The position numbers and the translations under genes were made by a program. Below are positions 28,214 to 37,213 of a stretch of DNA of 64,000 nt, piece by piece. The stretch lies in assembly GCF_008389435.1 (NCBI RefSeq), contig NZ_VUYS01000018.1, forward strand, positions 1 through 64,000. Reading direction: 5' to 3'. The stretch is from Candidatus Nitrosocosmicus agrestis. Lineage in GTDB: Archaea; Thermoproteota; Nitrososphaeria; Nitrososphaerales; Nitrososphaeraceae. Below the pieces are notes generated by a model. The model was not told the origin of the DNA and searched no databases. It was given only the letters and a program-made list of their open reading frames with translations. Positions within the stretch are counted from its first letter, which is position 1, and each line of letters starts with the position of its first letter.

Positions 28214-28912
28214 TCACTTTCTTAATATTTTTTCCAGTTCTAAATCGTTAATTTTTCTTTCAGCCTTCTCAGCCTTCTCAGCCTTCTCAGCCTTCTCAGC
28301 CTTCTCAGCCTTCACTTTATTATCTGTGGTTCTCATCTGGTAATACCTTTCGTCCCATTTCCCAATGATGATTGTCATTGAATTAATGAGATCATTTATC
28401 CCGTCCAGAAATTCTTGCTTTCTTAATCCAGGATAAAACATTACTTTGTAAAGCTTGAGGAAAGGGTGATCTTTGATTATTGACACTTTAAGTGGAAGAA
28501 TGATTTGATTGATCTCAATATAAGTCAGCTCAATTTCCCTAGCACGATTTTGACTATTCAAATAAATCTCGATATTCTTGTCCAACTCAAAAGTAGTCCT
28601 TAAAATAAAACCGTCTTCCAAATTGTCTTGGAACTCGAGATAAAAGGGAGTACTCAGACCAGAAGGATATGGGATTTGAGGAATAACTTCTGCCTGAAAT
28701 TCAATTCCTGGAATGTTGATAATTTTAGTTTTATCCGTTACTTTAAATCCCCACTTTTGTAACAACTCCGTCAATTCTTTAAATTTTGACGATTTCGTAT
28801 CTTGAATTGAAATTTTGGATACTTTCTCACTGCTTTCTGAATTTTCTACTGTTTTTGGATTAGATCCTATATCTTTAGTCTCAGTTGATGTAGAGCTAGT
28901 TGAAGAGGACAT
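28214..28912 (-). CDS. DUF2299-like protein with KAE-repeat tail (paralogue 3 of 3)
   Basis: A 232-aa protein. The first 45 residues are a Ser/Thr-rich disordered leader. Residues 45-195 carry the family pattern: LLQKWGFKVTDKTKII, FQAEVIP, DGFILRTTF, and a closing helix NSMTIIIGKWDERY. The tail holds six KAE triplets in a row (54 bp of DNA repeat), forming a charged single helix. It is the only one of the three local paralogues with both extensions. ATG start. Function unknown. Confidence 0.65.
   Translation of the reverse strand: MSSSTSSTSTETKDIGSNPKTVENSESSEKVSKISIQDTKSSKFKELTELLQKWGFKVTDKTKIINIPGIEFQAEVIPQIPYPSGLSTPFYLEFQDNLEDGFILRTTFELDKNIEIYLNSQNRAREIELTYIEINQIILPLKVSIIKDHPFLKLYKVMFYPGLRKQEFLDGINDLINSMTIIIGKWDERYYQMRTTDNKVKAEKAEKAEKAEKAEKAERKINDLELEKILRK
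28261..28314 (-). repeat. 9-bp coding tandem repeat, six copies
   Basis: Six head-to-tail 9-bp units (plus-strand CAGCCTTCT, the last ending in A) encoding KAE repeats near the C-terminus of the DUF2299-like protein. In-frame, so copy-number changes only alter helix length. Confidence 0.9.
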
Positions 28913-29201
28913 AACGTATTCTAAAATAATGCGTTATTTAAATAATAATACATATGTATTGAATACTTATGGCCTTTCACCGTAAACCAAGTTAGTAAAT
29001 TCTCTTTCTAAACGAGTCCAAAGTTTTAGACAAGTATTGAGGCTTTTTTACAAAATTATTATTAGTTGTATGTTAGATTTAGTAGGCAGGCATCAGTGGA
29101 TACTATAATTGATCGATTCAATACAAGCCTTATATGGATAAAAGAGGAATAATAAAAATTTTAATCAGTTTGCATAAGCAATGATTTACTATAATTATAA
29201 T

Positions 29202-30131
29202 TCATTCATCGGCAATTACTTTTGCTGATCTGATAAGTGCATAGTCAATGAATCCGCTTTGAGAGGCTGATTTCATTTTTAGAATCGAACTATTTAAAAT
29301 CTGTTCAAAGAATTTTGGATATCTACTAGTTATTAATTCAAATAATCTTTCTCTATTTTTTATAAAATAATCTGCGAGGGGTATGTAAACCTTTGCTCCG
29401 ATAAGTTCAACCTCCTGTATACTAAAGCCGCAGCAACTCAAAATATTTTTAATTGAATCAAGGGTATAATGCTCAGAAGCCCAAGTAAATTTTAGAATAC
29501 CCAAATTTAATAACTCTGAAAAGTAATTAAAGTTATTTTCTTTGGATATTATTGGTATAGCAATTACTAATAGTCCGGACTCTTTTAATACCCTATTTGA
29601 TTCCATTACAAATTTCTTCAAAGGTTTGAAATGCTGAGCCGATTCAAAGGCTACAATTTTATCCATTGATTCACTCATAATTGGCAATAAAGTAGATGTA
29701 GATTCCAAAAGACTTAGTCGGTTGTCAAAGTCATCATTAAAATTCATTTTGAAATTAGTATACAGTCCCCATTCATCTTTTCTGATATTATTCTTGGCTG
29801 TTAGTAATTGCCTTCCGCTTATATTGATACTAATAACTTTAAGAAGCGGATACTTCATCAACCAAGATAATGCCGGAGCACAGTACCCACTGCCTACATC
29901 TAGAATATTATCAGATTCTAAGAATGAACCAAATTTAGCCAATTTATGGGTCAAATTAAGTTGTGCTTGCAATGGATCAACAGTTTTTCCATCCCAATAA
30001 CCAAAGTTTAAAAAGCTGCCACCAGTCCCGATTATCATCAGGTCTGAAAATGTATCATAAATACTTTTAACGTCATTTTCATTTCTTCTAAATAATGAAA
30101 AAAAAGCAATCTTACCAATTTTGAGTGACAA
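29202..30131 (-). CDS. Class I SAM-dependent methyltransferase
   Basis: A 309-aa methyltransferase. Motif I is ILDVGSGYCAPALSW near residue 85, followed by an end of strand 2 in VISINIS, and MDKIVAFESAQHF for motif II. The lead GGSFLNFGYWDG and the helical C-terminal part resemble the small-molecule and lipid C/O-methyltransferases related to ubiquinone/sterol enzymes, so a lipid, quinone or natural-product acceptor is possible. Start is TTG. Stand-alone, convergent to nothing nearby. Confidence 0.8.
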   Translation of the reverse strand: MSLKIGKIAFFSLFRRNENDVKSIYDTFSDLMIIGTGGSFLNFGYWDGKTVDPLQAQLNLTHKLAKFGSFLESDNILDVGSGYCAPALSWLMKYPLLKVISINISGRQLLTAKNNIRKDEWGLYTNFKMNFNDDFDNRLSLLESTSTLLPIMSESMDKIVAFESAQHFKPLKKFVMESNRVLKESGLLVIAIPIISKENNFNYFSELLNLGILKFTWASEHYTLDSIKNILSCCGFSIQEVELIGAKVYIPLADYFIKNRERLFELITSRYPKFFEQILNSSILKMKSASQSGFIDYALIRSAKVIADE

Positions 30132-30494
30132 CTATCAAAGACTAATTTTATTAATTTACATAATTAAAAGGTAACGTAAATATTGAGATTTAGATATCGA
30201 CACATTCATTTTCTTAATTATTTTGATAAAAGGATCGAAATTGTGGCCCTTTGAAATTTGATTCCATCTTATGATTAACATACCATGGACAATCAAGAAC
30301 CCTGATAGTCCAATTCTTTGTAATTAGATCATTGCTTTAGTTTGATCGTCTACTTCTAGTCCTTTTGAAAAACTTATTGAATTTCTCTACCAACTATTTA
30401 CCATCATATTATTGACGAAAATAGCAGAATTTTGTTAAATTACGATTATTTTAAAATAACCTATTAATATGCCACCAAAGGTCTTTAATTATTA
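30132..30494. other. Intergenic with the ATPase operon promoter
   Basis: About 360 bases between divergent genes. TTATTTTAAAATAAC at about 30446-30460, some 40 nt before the K-subunit ATG, is the best TATA candidate. No RNA gene seen. Confidence 0.4.
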
Positions 30495-30836
30495 ATGAAA
30501 CAATCTCGTTATTCAAAATTGTTTATGATACCCATAATCGGAGGAGCAGCTTTATTGGCATTTGCATTGCTAACACCACAGGCATTTGGACAAGAAAGCG
30601 GAGCTGGGGATGCAGGATTAAACAAGTCATTATTAGCCGTGGCAGCTGCAATAGCAATTGCTGGTGGGTTAATTGGTACTGGAAATGCACAACAGGGAAT
30701 TGGTGCAGCCGGTATGGGAATTATCGCTGAAAAGCCAGAAAAATTTGGCCAGGTTTTGTTCTTCTTCGTCATTCCTGAAACTCTATGGATCATTGGTTTC
30801 GTTCTTGGTATTATCCTGTTATTGGGTATACTGTAA
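30495..30836 (+). CDS. atpK: A/V-type ATPase proteolipid subunit K (c)
   Basis: A 113-aa membrane-rotor subunit. An N-terminal hydrophobic segment ending TPQAFGQES looks like a signal peptide, then two helices form the c hairpin: LAVAAAIAIAGGLIGTGNAQQGIG and GQVLFFFVIPE95TLWIIGF. E95 in the second helix is the ion-binding carboxylate. The sequence around it gives no sodium-type Gln/Ser set that I can confirm, so protons are the default ion. First gene of the operon, ATG start. Confidence 0.93.
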   Translation: MKQSRYSKLFMIPIIGGAALLAFALLTPQAFGQESGAGDAGLNKSLLAVAAAIAIAGGLIGTGNAQQGIGAAGMGIIAEKPEKFGQVLFFFVIPETLWIIGFVLGIILLLGIL

Positions 30837-30851
30837 AAATAGTAATATCAA

Positions 30852-31412
30852 ATGTCTGCCCTCAACACATTTGATGAAGAGATTCAGGACCGAAAAAGAA
30901 AGGAACTGTCTGTCCTGAATTCTTTGTTAGAAGAAAAGAAAACAAAGACTCAAGAAATCAAGGCTTTGAAAATAAAGGACATTAAGGAAAAATACGACAA
31001 TGAAGCTGAAAATAAATCACAAAGAGAATATGCCCGAATTACTGAAAGTGCCAGGTTAGAAGCAAAGAAAATTTTGTTTGATACAATTAATATGAATATG
31101 CATTCGGCTTTCGAGACTATTAGGCGCGAAATCAAGAATTATACAAAAAAGGCAGAGTACAAAAAGTCGCTTGAAAACATGGTTAAATATGCTAAAAGTC
31201 AATTTGGTGAGGATGTAATAATAAGTTGTAGAGAATCTGATTTGCCAATAATAAAGGAGCTTAATGTAGCCGCTGGACCTCCGATAAACACCATTGGTGG
31301 GATAACCGCCACAGACAAAGGAGGAACTAGAGAACTAGACTTGACATTTGAAGAATTATTAGAGAACAATGAAGATGAATTGAAAAACTACTTGTACGAA
31401 AAAATGGTTTGA
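30852..31412 (+). CDS. atpE: A/V-type ATPase peripheral stalk subunit E
   Basis: A 186-aa protein: a long N-terminal charged helix (residues 1-90, coiled coil), then a compact C-terminal domain with ISCRESDLPIIKEL, the usual subunit E layout. With subunit H it forms the peripheral stalk that holds the catalytic head against the membrane part. It starts 15 nt after subunit K; its TGA overlaps the ATG of subunit C by one base. Confidence 0.9.
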   Translation: MSALNTFDEEIQDRKRKELSVLNSLLEEKKTKTQEIKALKIKDIKEKYDNEAENKSQREYARITESARLEAKKILFDTINMNMHSAFETIRREIKNYTKKAEYKKSLENMVKYAKSQFGEDVIISCRESDLPIIKELNVAAGPPINTIGGITATDKGGTRELDLTFEELLENNEDELKNYLYEKMV

Positions 31413-32485
31413 TGAAAATGACTACATCCTCTTATTCATCTTCTTATGGAAGATTGCAAGCAATTTCTATTAATTTTTTGTCTAAGGATTTTATTGAAAC
31501 TTTAGTTAAAGCCGAAGATGTTAATGAAGTCTCTAGGTTGCTCGAATCTACTTGGTATGGCGCTGAAATTGACCGTGCCGCAGCGATGTATACTCCACCT
31601 GAATTACTAGAGGTTGCTATTAATCGTCACCTAGTCGAAGTAAACAAGATTGCTCTTGAAGCTACTCCATTTAGCGGAAAACAAGCGATTAGAGCTTACT
31701 TTTCTAAATGGGATATCCATAATATTGAACTAATCTTGTCTTCAAAAGTCATTGGTCGAACAATAACAGAAACTGAACCCTTTTTGGTCTCTAGCCGCAA
31801 TTTTCCGGCTGGAATAACAGCGGGGAATATTCCTCACGATGAAATGAAAATCATACTTTCTCAACCTACGGTTGAGGGAGTGGTTAATCAACTGGTTAAA
31901 TACAAATATGGTACTATTTTAATTCAAAACCTCGATACGTATCAGAAAACGTCTGACATTAGTCCTATGATGACTGAACTTTTGTCCTTTTACTATACAA
32001 ATCTCCTTGAAAGTATCAAGTTTTTTCAAGGCGACGAAGGAATTACAAGAGATTTGTTTAGGACTCAAATTGATAAGAAAAATATTTTAACATTACTTAA
32101 AGGGAAGGATTCTAAACTAGATCGAGATTTAGTGAAGAAACATTTGATAGAAAACGGAAAAATTCCCATCGACAAACTTATGGAAATTTTCACTGCAAAT
32201 ACAGTTGAGGAGTTCATTAACCGTATTGAAGAACATATTAAATTTGGTGATTTGTTAGATAATTATGTGAAAACTCAAAATCTAGTCGATTTCGAAGTTG
32301 CTATGGACAAATATATCAACAATAATTATGTAAGAAAATTAAAAAATATAGCTCTTTCTATTGGAACGATTTTTCATTTTATTATAAAAGCTGAATTTGA
32401 ATGGGATAATATAAAAAGAATAGCCTATGGAAAGCGTTACAATCTTACACCTGACCGGATTAATTCAATGTTGGTGATGGAGTAA
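31412..32485 (+). CDS. atpC: A/V-type ATPase subunit C (V0 d-type)
   Basis: A 357-aa helical protein that links the central stalk to the rotor ring. It starts with ATG overlapping the previous TGA (TGATG); a TTG one codon earlier is also open. Features: SYGRLQAISINFLS at the start, then successive helical repeats, e.g. FSGKQAIRAYFSKWDIHNIELIL and KKNILTLLKGKD, typical of the family. Translation is probably coupled with subunit E. Confidence 0.88.
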   Translation: MKMTTSSYSSSYGRLQAISINFLSKDFIETLVKAEDVNEVSRLLESTWYGAEIDRAAAMYTPPELLEVAINRHLVEVNKIALEATPFSGKQAIRAYFSKWDIHNIELILSSKVIGRTITETEPFLVSSRNFPAGITAGNIPHDEMKIILSQPTVEGVVNQLVKYKYGTILIQNLDTYQKTSDISPMMTELLSFYYTNLLESIKFFQGDEGITRDLFRTQIDKKNILTLLKGKDSKLDRDLVKKHLIENGKIPIDKLMEIFTANTVEEFINRIEEHIKFGDLLDNYVKTQNLVDFEVAMDKYINNNYVRKLKNIALSIGTIFHFIIKAEFEWDNIKRIAYGKRYNLTPDRINSMLVME

Positions 32486-32491
32486 GTAAAA

Positions 32492-32827
32492 ATGTCAAGC
32501 AAGAAATCAGATAATATTAAATCGATTGCTGTTATCGGTGAGAGAGAGATAGTAATGGGATATAGGCTATTGGGAGTTGAGGACACATTCGTTGTAAATG
32601 ATAAAAACGAAGCCGTAAAGAAAATGGATGAACTTTTTTCCTCTCATAAATACAATCTAGTAATAGCAAGTCAGTTTGTTCAAGAATCACTTCCTCAAGT
32701 TACCAGGACAAGGATCGAGTCTTCTATAGATCCACTTGTACTCTTTATGCCAGCATTGCAAGGTGCAATACACGAAGAGTCGATAGCCGCATTAGCCAAA
32801 CGGGTATTAGGAATAAGTTTGGGATAA
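32492..32827 (+). CDS. atpF: A/V-type ATPase subunit F
   Basis: A 111-aa Rossmann-like central-stalk subunit: IAVIGEREIVMGYRLLGVEDTFVV, then LVIASQFVQESLP and PLVLFMPALQG, with normal length for the family. It contacts subunit D inside the head. It begins 6 nt after subunit C. ATG start. Confidence 0.92.
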   Translation: MSSKKSDNIKSIAVIGEREIVMGYRLLGVEDTFVVNDKNEAVKKMDELFSSHKYNLVIASQFVQESLPQVTRTRIESSIDPLVLFMPALQGAIHEESIAALAKRVLGISLG

Positions 32828-32866
32828 GTATTAAAATGGGATAATAAAGGTGAAAGGTAAGGCAAG

Positions 32867-34633
32867 ATGTCAAATTCAATAGTTTCGCGTATTTCAGGAT
32901 CAGTAGTTGTTGCTACTGATGTAGAGGATGCAGAAATGTACCATGTGGTACGCATTGGAGATTTAGGATTATTAGGAGAGATTATTAGATTAGAAGGAAA
33001 TAAAGCTACTATTCAGGTATATGAGGATACAACCGGAATCAGGCCAGGTGAAAAAATTGTTAATACTAAAAGACCTTTGTCAATTCAGCTAGGACCAGGT
33101 TTACTAACTTCAATTTATGATGGTATTCAGAGACCACTAGATGTATTAAGAGAAAAAAGTGGTGATTTTATTGGCAGAGGGGTTACAATACCTGCACTTG
33201 ATCAACACAAAAAATGGACATTCGTTCCATTGAAAGGAAAAAACGACGAAGTCCATGAGGGAGAAATAATAGGGGAAGTTCAAGAAACCCCATTAATAAA
33301 TCACAAAATAATGGTTCCATTCGGAATAAATGGTAAGATAACCGATATAGCAGAAGGAAAGTATACAGTAAATGAGAATGTAGCAGAAATCAAAACAGCA
33401 ACTGGCAAATCAAATGTGGGTTTATCAAATTGGTGGATGGTGAGGAGTCCACGACCAGTCGCTAAAAAGCTGCCTCCAGTCTCTCCTTTGCTGACTGGAC
33501 AGAGAGTTTTGGATACATTTTTCCCTGTTGCCAAAGGAGGTACTGCAGCTATTCCCGGACCGTTTGGGAGCGGCAAAACAGTAACACAACAACAACTAGC
33601 AAAATGGGCGGACAGCAACGTAATTGTTTACATTGGTTGCGGCGAACGTGGAAATGAGATGACCGAAATTTTGACCACTTTTCCTGAATTAGAAGATCCG
33701 AAATCAAAAAGACCGTTAATGGAAAGAACCATACTAGTTGCTAACACATCTAATATGCCTGTTGCTGCTAGAGAAGCCAGTATATACACTGGAATCACTA
33801 TGGGTGAATACTATAGAGATATGGGATATGATGTCGCACTAATGGCCGACAGCACGTCAAGGTGGGCAGAAGCACTAAGAGAAATATCTGGTAGACTTGA
33901 GGAAATGCCCGGTGAAGAGGGATACCCGGCTTATTTGGGTCGTAGACTTGCGGAGTTTTACGAACGTGGAGGAAAAGCGGTAGTTACTTCTCCTGAACAA
34001 CGATTAGGCTCACTAACATTGGTTGGAGCTGTTTCACCTCCAGGTGGAGACTTTTCAGAACCCGTTTCTCAGAATACATTGAGAGTCACCCGTGTATTTT
34101 GGGGATTGGATGCAAACTTGGCTTCACGTCGTCACTTTCCATCCATTAACTGGCTCACTAGTTATTCACTTTATGCTGATGATATGGATGACTGGTACAA
34201 GAACAATATATCTCCACAATGGACTGCTTTGAGAAAGGAAGCATTGGAAATCCTTCAACGAGAAGCTGAGTTACAAGAAATTGTGCAGTTAATTGGCTAC
34301 GATGCTTTACCTGAGCCAGAAAAGGGAATACTTGATACCGCTCGTTCGATTCGAGAAGACTACTTACAACAGAGTGCTTATGATGAAGTTGACACGTATA
34401 CCTCCATCAAAAAACAGTTTTTGATGCTCCAGACCATACTGGAATTTGGACGATTGGAAGCCGAAGCAATCAAGAAAGGTGTTCAATCAACAAAGATTGG
34501 TACTTTACCAACCCGGAAAGAATTGTCAATGATAAAGTGGACAAGAGAAGAAGAAGTAAATGCTAAAGTAGAAGAAATTAAGACTAATATGAGTAAGCAA
34601 TTTAAAGAATTAATTATGGAGGTTGCACGCTAA
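32867..34633 (+). CDS. atpA: A/V-type ATPase catalytic subunit A
   Basis: A 588-aa catalytic subunit. The P-loop GPFGSGKT is at residues 231-238, followed by the catalytic Glu region YIGCGERGNEMTE and ALMADSTSRWAEALREISGRLEEMPGEEGYPAYLGRRLAEFYERGG broken into its family motifs. The non-homologous insert that separates A from F-type beta is present before the P-loop (about residues 110-195). It hydrolyses or makes ATP in the cytoplasmic head. Its stop codon is followed without a gap by the ATG of subunit B. Confidence 0.97.
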   Translation: MSNSIVSRISGSVVVATDVEDAEMYHVVRIGDLGLLGEIIRLEGNKATIQVYEDTTGIRPGEKIVNTKRPLSIQLGPGLLTSIYDGIQRPLDVLREKSGDFIGRGVTIPALDQHKKWTFVPLKGKNDEVHEGEIIGEVQETPLINHKIMVPFGINGKITDIAEGKYTVNENVAEIKTATGKSNVGLSNWWMVRSPRPVAKKLPPVSPLLTGQRVLDTFFPVAKGGTAAIPGPFGSGKTVTQQQLAKWADSNVIVYIGCGERGNEMTEILTTFPELEDPKSKRPLMERTILVANTSNMPVAAREASIYTGITMGEYYRDMGYDVALMADSTSRWAEALREISGRLEEMPGEEGYPAYLGRRLAEFYERGGKAVVTSPEQRLGSLTLVGAVSPPGGDFSEPVSQNTLRVTRVFWGLDANLASRRHFPSINWLTSYSLYADDMDDWYKNNISPQWTALRKEALEILQREAELQEIVQLIGYDALPEPEKGILDTARSIREDYLQQSAYDEVDTYTSIKKQFLMLQTILEFGRLEAEAIKKGVQSTKIGTLPTRKELSMIKWTREEEVNAKVEEIKTNMSKQFKELIMEVAR

Positions 34634-36037
34634 ATGTCTAAAATAGCTTATAAAAATCTGTCAAAAATAGCCGGACCGCTTATTTTCGTCGAAGGGGTAA
34701 GAGATGCTGCTTATGGTGAGATGGTAGAAGTTAAACTAGCAAATGGTGAGAGAAGGAAAGGCCAAGTGCTCGATACAAGAGAAGGCTTAGCGGTTGTTCA
34801 AGTCTTTGGGCAAACCTATGGACTAGGAACAGATAATACATCAACCAAATTCGTAGGTGAAACTGCGATGATTTCCGTTTCTGATGAGATGCTAGGGAGA
34901 ACTTTTGATGGACTAGGTAATCCGAGGGATAATGGTCCAAAAATTATATCCAAAGAAAGATTCGACTTGGTCGGTTCTGGAATAAATCCTTACTCTCGAG
35001 AAGAGCCATCTGAATTTATTCAGACTGGTATGTCAAACATTGACGGTATGAATACTCTTGTTAGAGGTCAAAAATTACCTATATTTTCAGGAGCGGGTTT
35101 GCCTCATAATCTACTGGCTTCTCAGATTGCACGTCAAGCCAAGGTGTTGTCCTCCTCTGAATCTTTTTCAGTGGTTTTTGGCGCCATTGGTATTACTAGT
35201 GAAGAAGCAAACTTTTTTGTCAAACAATTTGAAGAAAGTGGAGCACTTGGACGTAGTGTGTTGTTTCTGAACCTATCATCAGATCCCTCAATGGAGCGTA
35301 TCCTTACGCCTAGGTTAGCCTTGACCACTGCGGAGTTCCTGGCTTACGAAAGGGAAATGCATGTTCTTGTGATCTTGACTGATATGACTAACTACTGCGA
35401 AGCATTGAGAGAAATTTCTGCTGCTCGTGAAGAAGTACCAGGCAGGAGAGGGTATCCAGGATACATGTATACCGATTTGGCATCAATTTATGAAAGAGCT
35501 GGCAAGATAAAGGGTCGAAAAGGCTCTGTTACGCAAATTCCAATATTGGCAATGCCTGCAGATGATATTACACATCCCATACCTGATTTGACCGGTTACA
35601 TTACTGAAGGTCAAATAGTAATGAGCAGAGAATTGCACAGGTTAAATATTCAACCTCCCGTAGACGTCTTGACAAGTTTGTCCAGATTGATGAATCAAGG
35701 TATTGGCAGTGGAAGAACTAGGGAAGATCATCGTAACCTTGCCGATCAGTTATATGCTGCATACGCACAAGGTAAAGATGCTAGAGCATTGGCTGCAATT
35801 GTAGGTGAAGAGGCCTTAAGTGATATAGACCGAAAATTCTTGGCAATTGCAAACAACTTTGAAAGAAAATTTGTTAATCAAGGGATTGACGAAAATAGAT
35901 CAATAGAACAAACGCTTGGAATCGGCTGGGAACTACTATCAGATCTACCAGAATCTGAAATGAAGAGAATCAAACCTGAATTTATTGCTAAATACAGGAA
36001 AAAATCTCTAGAAGTCGAATCTGAAAAAGAGGAGTAA
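34634..36037 (+). CDS. atpB: A/V-type ATPase regulatory subunit B
   Basis: A 467-aa non-catalytic head subunit. It lacks the P-loop Lys, having FSGAGLPHN in its place, as B subunits do, and keeps [17 protein letters not shown] and [13 protein letters not shown], the B-type signatures. Three A and three B alternate in the head. It follows subunit A with no spacer, so the pair is surely co-translated. ATG start. Confidence 0.97.
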   Translation: MSKIAYKNLSKIAGPLIFVEGVRDAAYGEMVEVKLANGERRKGQVLDTREGLAVVQVFGQTYGLGTDNTSTKFVGETAMISVSDEMLGRTFDGLGNPRDNGPKIISKERFDLVGSGINPYSREEPSEFIQTGMSNIDGMNTLVRGQKLPIFSGAGLPHNLLASQIARQAKVLSSSESFSVVFGAIGITSEEANFFVKQFEESGALGRSVLFLNLSSDPSMERILTPRLALTTAEFLAYEREMHVLVILTDMTNYCEALREISAAREEVPGRRGYPGYMYTDLASIYERAGKIKGRKGSVTQIPILAMPADDITHPIPDLTGYITEGQIVMSRELHRLNIQPPVDVLTSLSRLMNQGIGSGRTREDHRNLADQLYAAYAQGKDARALAAIVGEEALSDIDRKFLAIANNFERKFVNQGIDENRSIEQTLGIGWELLSDLPESEMKRIKPEFIAKYRKKSLEVESEKEE

Positions 36038-36045
36038 GAATACTA

Positions 36046-36711
36046 ATGCCATCTGCTACGGATATCAGGCCTACTAGGCTAGAATACATTCGTACCAAAA
36101 GAAGAATAGTCATTGCTAAAAAGGGATTAAAGCTTTTAAAACTAAAGCGACAAGCCCTTATTTTGGAATTTTTCAATACAAGCAAGACCGCTGCGGCTTT
36201 AAGGGAAAACTTGCAGAAAGAGCTAATCAAAGGATATGAATCAATAAGAATGGCTGAAATTTTGGCCGGTTCTATGCGATTGGAAAATGAATCAATGAAA
36301 CTTCCTATGATGGGGAAACTGAATGTAAAATCTAAAAGTATAATGGGTGTCCACATACCCAGACTTGAAGGTGGACAAAACAAAGTTTATGAGGAGTATT
36401 TACTTGAGCTCCCAACATCCATAAATGAAGCCATTAGCTCATTTAACAAAATTCACAAAATTGTGTTAGAAGTTGCAGAGAAAGAAACTGCACTAAGAAA
36501 ATTGCTTTACGAAATTGAAAGAACAAAACGCAAATCTAATGCAATCGAAAATGTTTTCATTCCACGACTTATGAGTGCTGTCAAATTTATTACATTTCGT
36601 TTAGATGAAATAGAACGTGACACTTTTATTATGTTGAAAACAGTAAAGAGAAAGATGGGTGAACGGGAATCAGAGGAATTGAAGGAGGTTGAAGCTGAGA
36701 TAAATGTTTAA
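36046..36711 (+). CDS. atpD: A/V-type ATPase central-stalk subunit D
   Basis: A 221-aa protein forming the rotating shaft. It begins DIRPTRLEYIRTKRRIVIAKKGLKLLKLKR, the conserved D-subunit start, and ends with ENVFIPRLMSAVKFITFRLDEIERD in the returning helix. Both long helices for an antiparallel coiled coil are visible. It begins 8 nt after B. Its stop overlaps the start of a small membrane protein gene. Confidence 0.94.
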   Translation: MPSATDIRPTRLEYIRTKRRIVIAKKGLKLLKLKRQALILEFFNTSKTAAALRENLQKELIKGYESIRMAEILAGSMRLENESMKLPMMGKLNVKSKSIMGVHIPRLEGGQNKVYEEYLLELPTSINEAISSFNKIHKIVLEVAEKETALRKLLYEIERTKRKSNAIENVFIPRLMSAVKFITFRLDEIERDTFIMLKTVKRKMGERESEELKEVEAEINV

Positions 36712-36862
36712 CGATATGAATAATAGTAGTTTTAATAATGGTTTCAAAAATGAGAATCAGAAGAAGTTCCACCGAATTATGAGAGTTATCAAGTTTGGTA
36801 ATATTATGGCAACTGCAATTTTATTGATATTTCTAATCAATTATTTAATAGGTGTAAATTAA
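36704..36862 (+). CDS. 52-aa single-helix membrane protein inside the ATPase operon
   Basis: An ORF starting at ATG 36704, overlapping the last 8 nt of subunit D, and ending 2 nt before subunit H. A second in-frame ATG is at 36716. A GGAGGT Shine-Dalgarno sequence (36684-36689) lies 14 nt ahead of the first ATG. The protein has an Asn-rich, then basic N-terminus (KKFHRIMRVIKFG) and one transmembrane helix (NIMATAILLIFLINYLIGV). Tight packing on both sides argues it is a real operon member. No family recognised; a small accessory or assembly subunit is inferred from position. Confidence 0.75.
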   Translation: MFNDMNNSSFNNGFKNENQKKFHRIMRVIKFGNIMATAILLIFLINYLIGVN

Positions 36863-36864
36863 AG

Positions 36865-37200
36865 ATGGTAAATGATTCCGAACAAGAACAATATATAAAA
36901 TCACTTGTAAAAATAAAAGAAATAGAGGACAGGGTTCAAAAGGAAATTGAGCAACGAAAAGTGGAAGTCGATGCTGAAATTAAAGAATTGGATGAAGATT
37001 TAATATCTTCAATCAATTTGGCAGAAGATGAAGGTAAACAACTAGTAGAATCAAGTATATCTAAATCTCGTCTGAAAGCAGAGTCTGAGGCCAAGAAAAT
37101 AATATCAGATGCCGAAGCCAAATCTAAGAACATTACATTCAACTTTGATCAATCCATGGTTAAAGAGATTTTGGAGATCCTGTTTAAGGGACTAAAATAG
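36865..37200 (+). CDS. A/V-type ATPase peripheral stalk subunit H (G-like)
   Basis: A 111-aa, highly charged protein made almost entirely of heptad-type helix (residues 8-95, rich in Glu, Lys and Ile/Leu), as expected for the H/G stalk partner of subunit E. Assignment rests on composition, length and position between D and I, since this subunit is poorly conserved. It starts 2 nt after the small membrane protein and ends 13 nt before subunit I. Confidence 0.75.
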   Translation: MVNDSEQEQYIKSLVKIKEIEDRVQKEIEQRKVEVDAEIKELDEDLISSINLAEDEGKQLVESSISKSRLKAESEAKKIISDAEAKSKNITFNFDQSMVKEILEILFKGLK

Positions 37201-37213
37201 GAATTTAAACATC

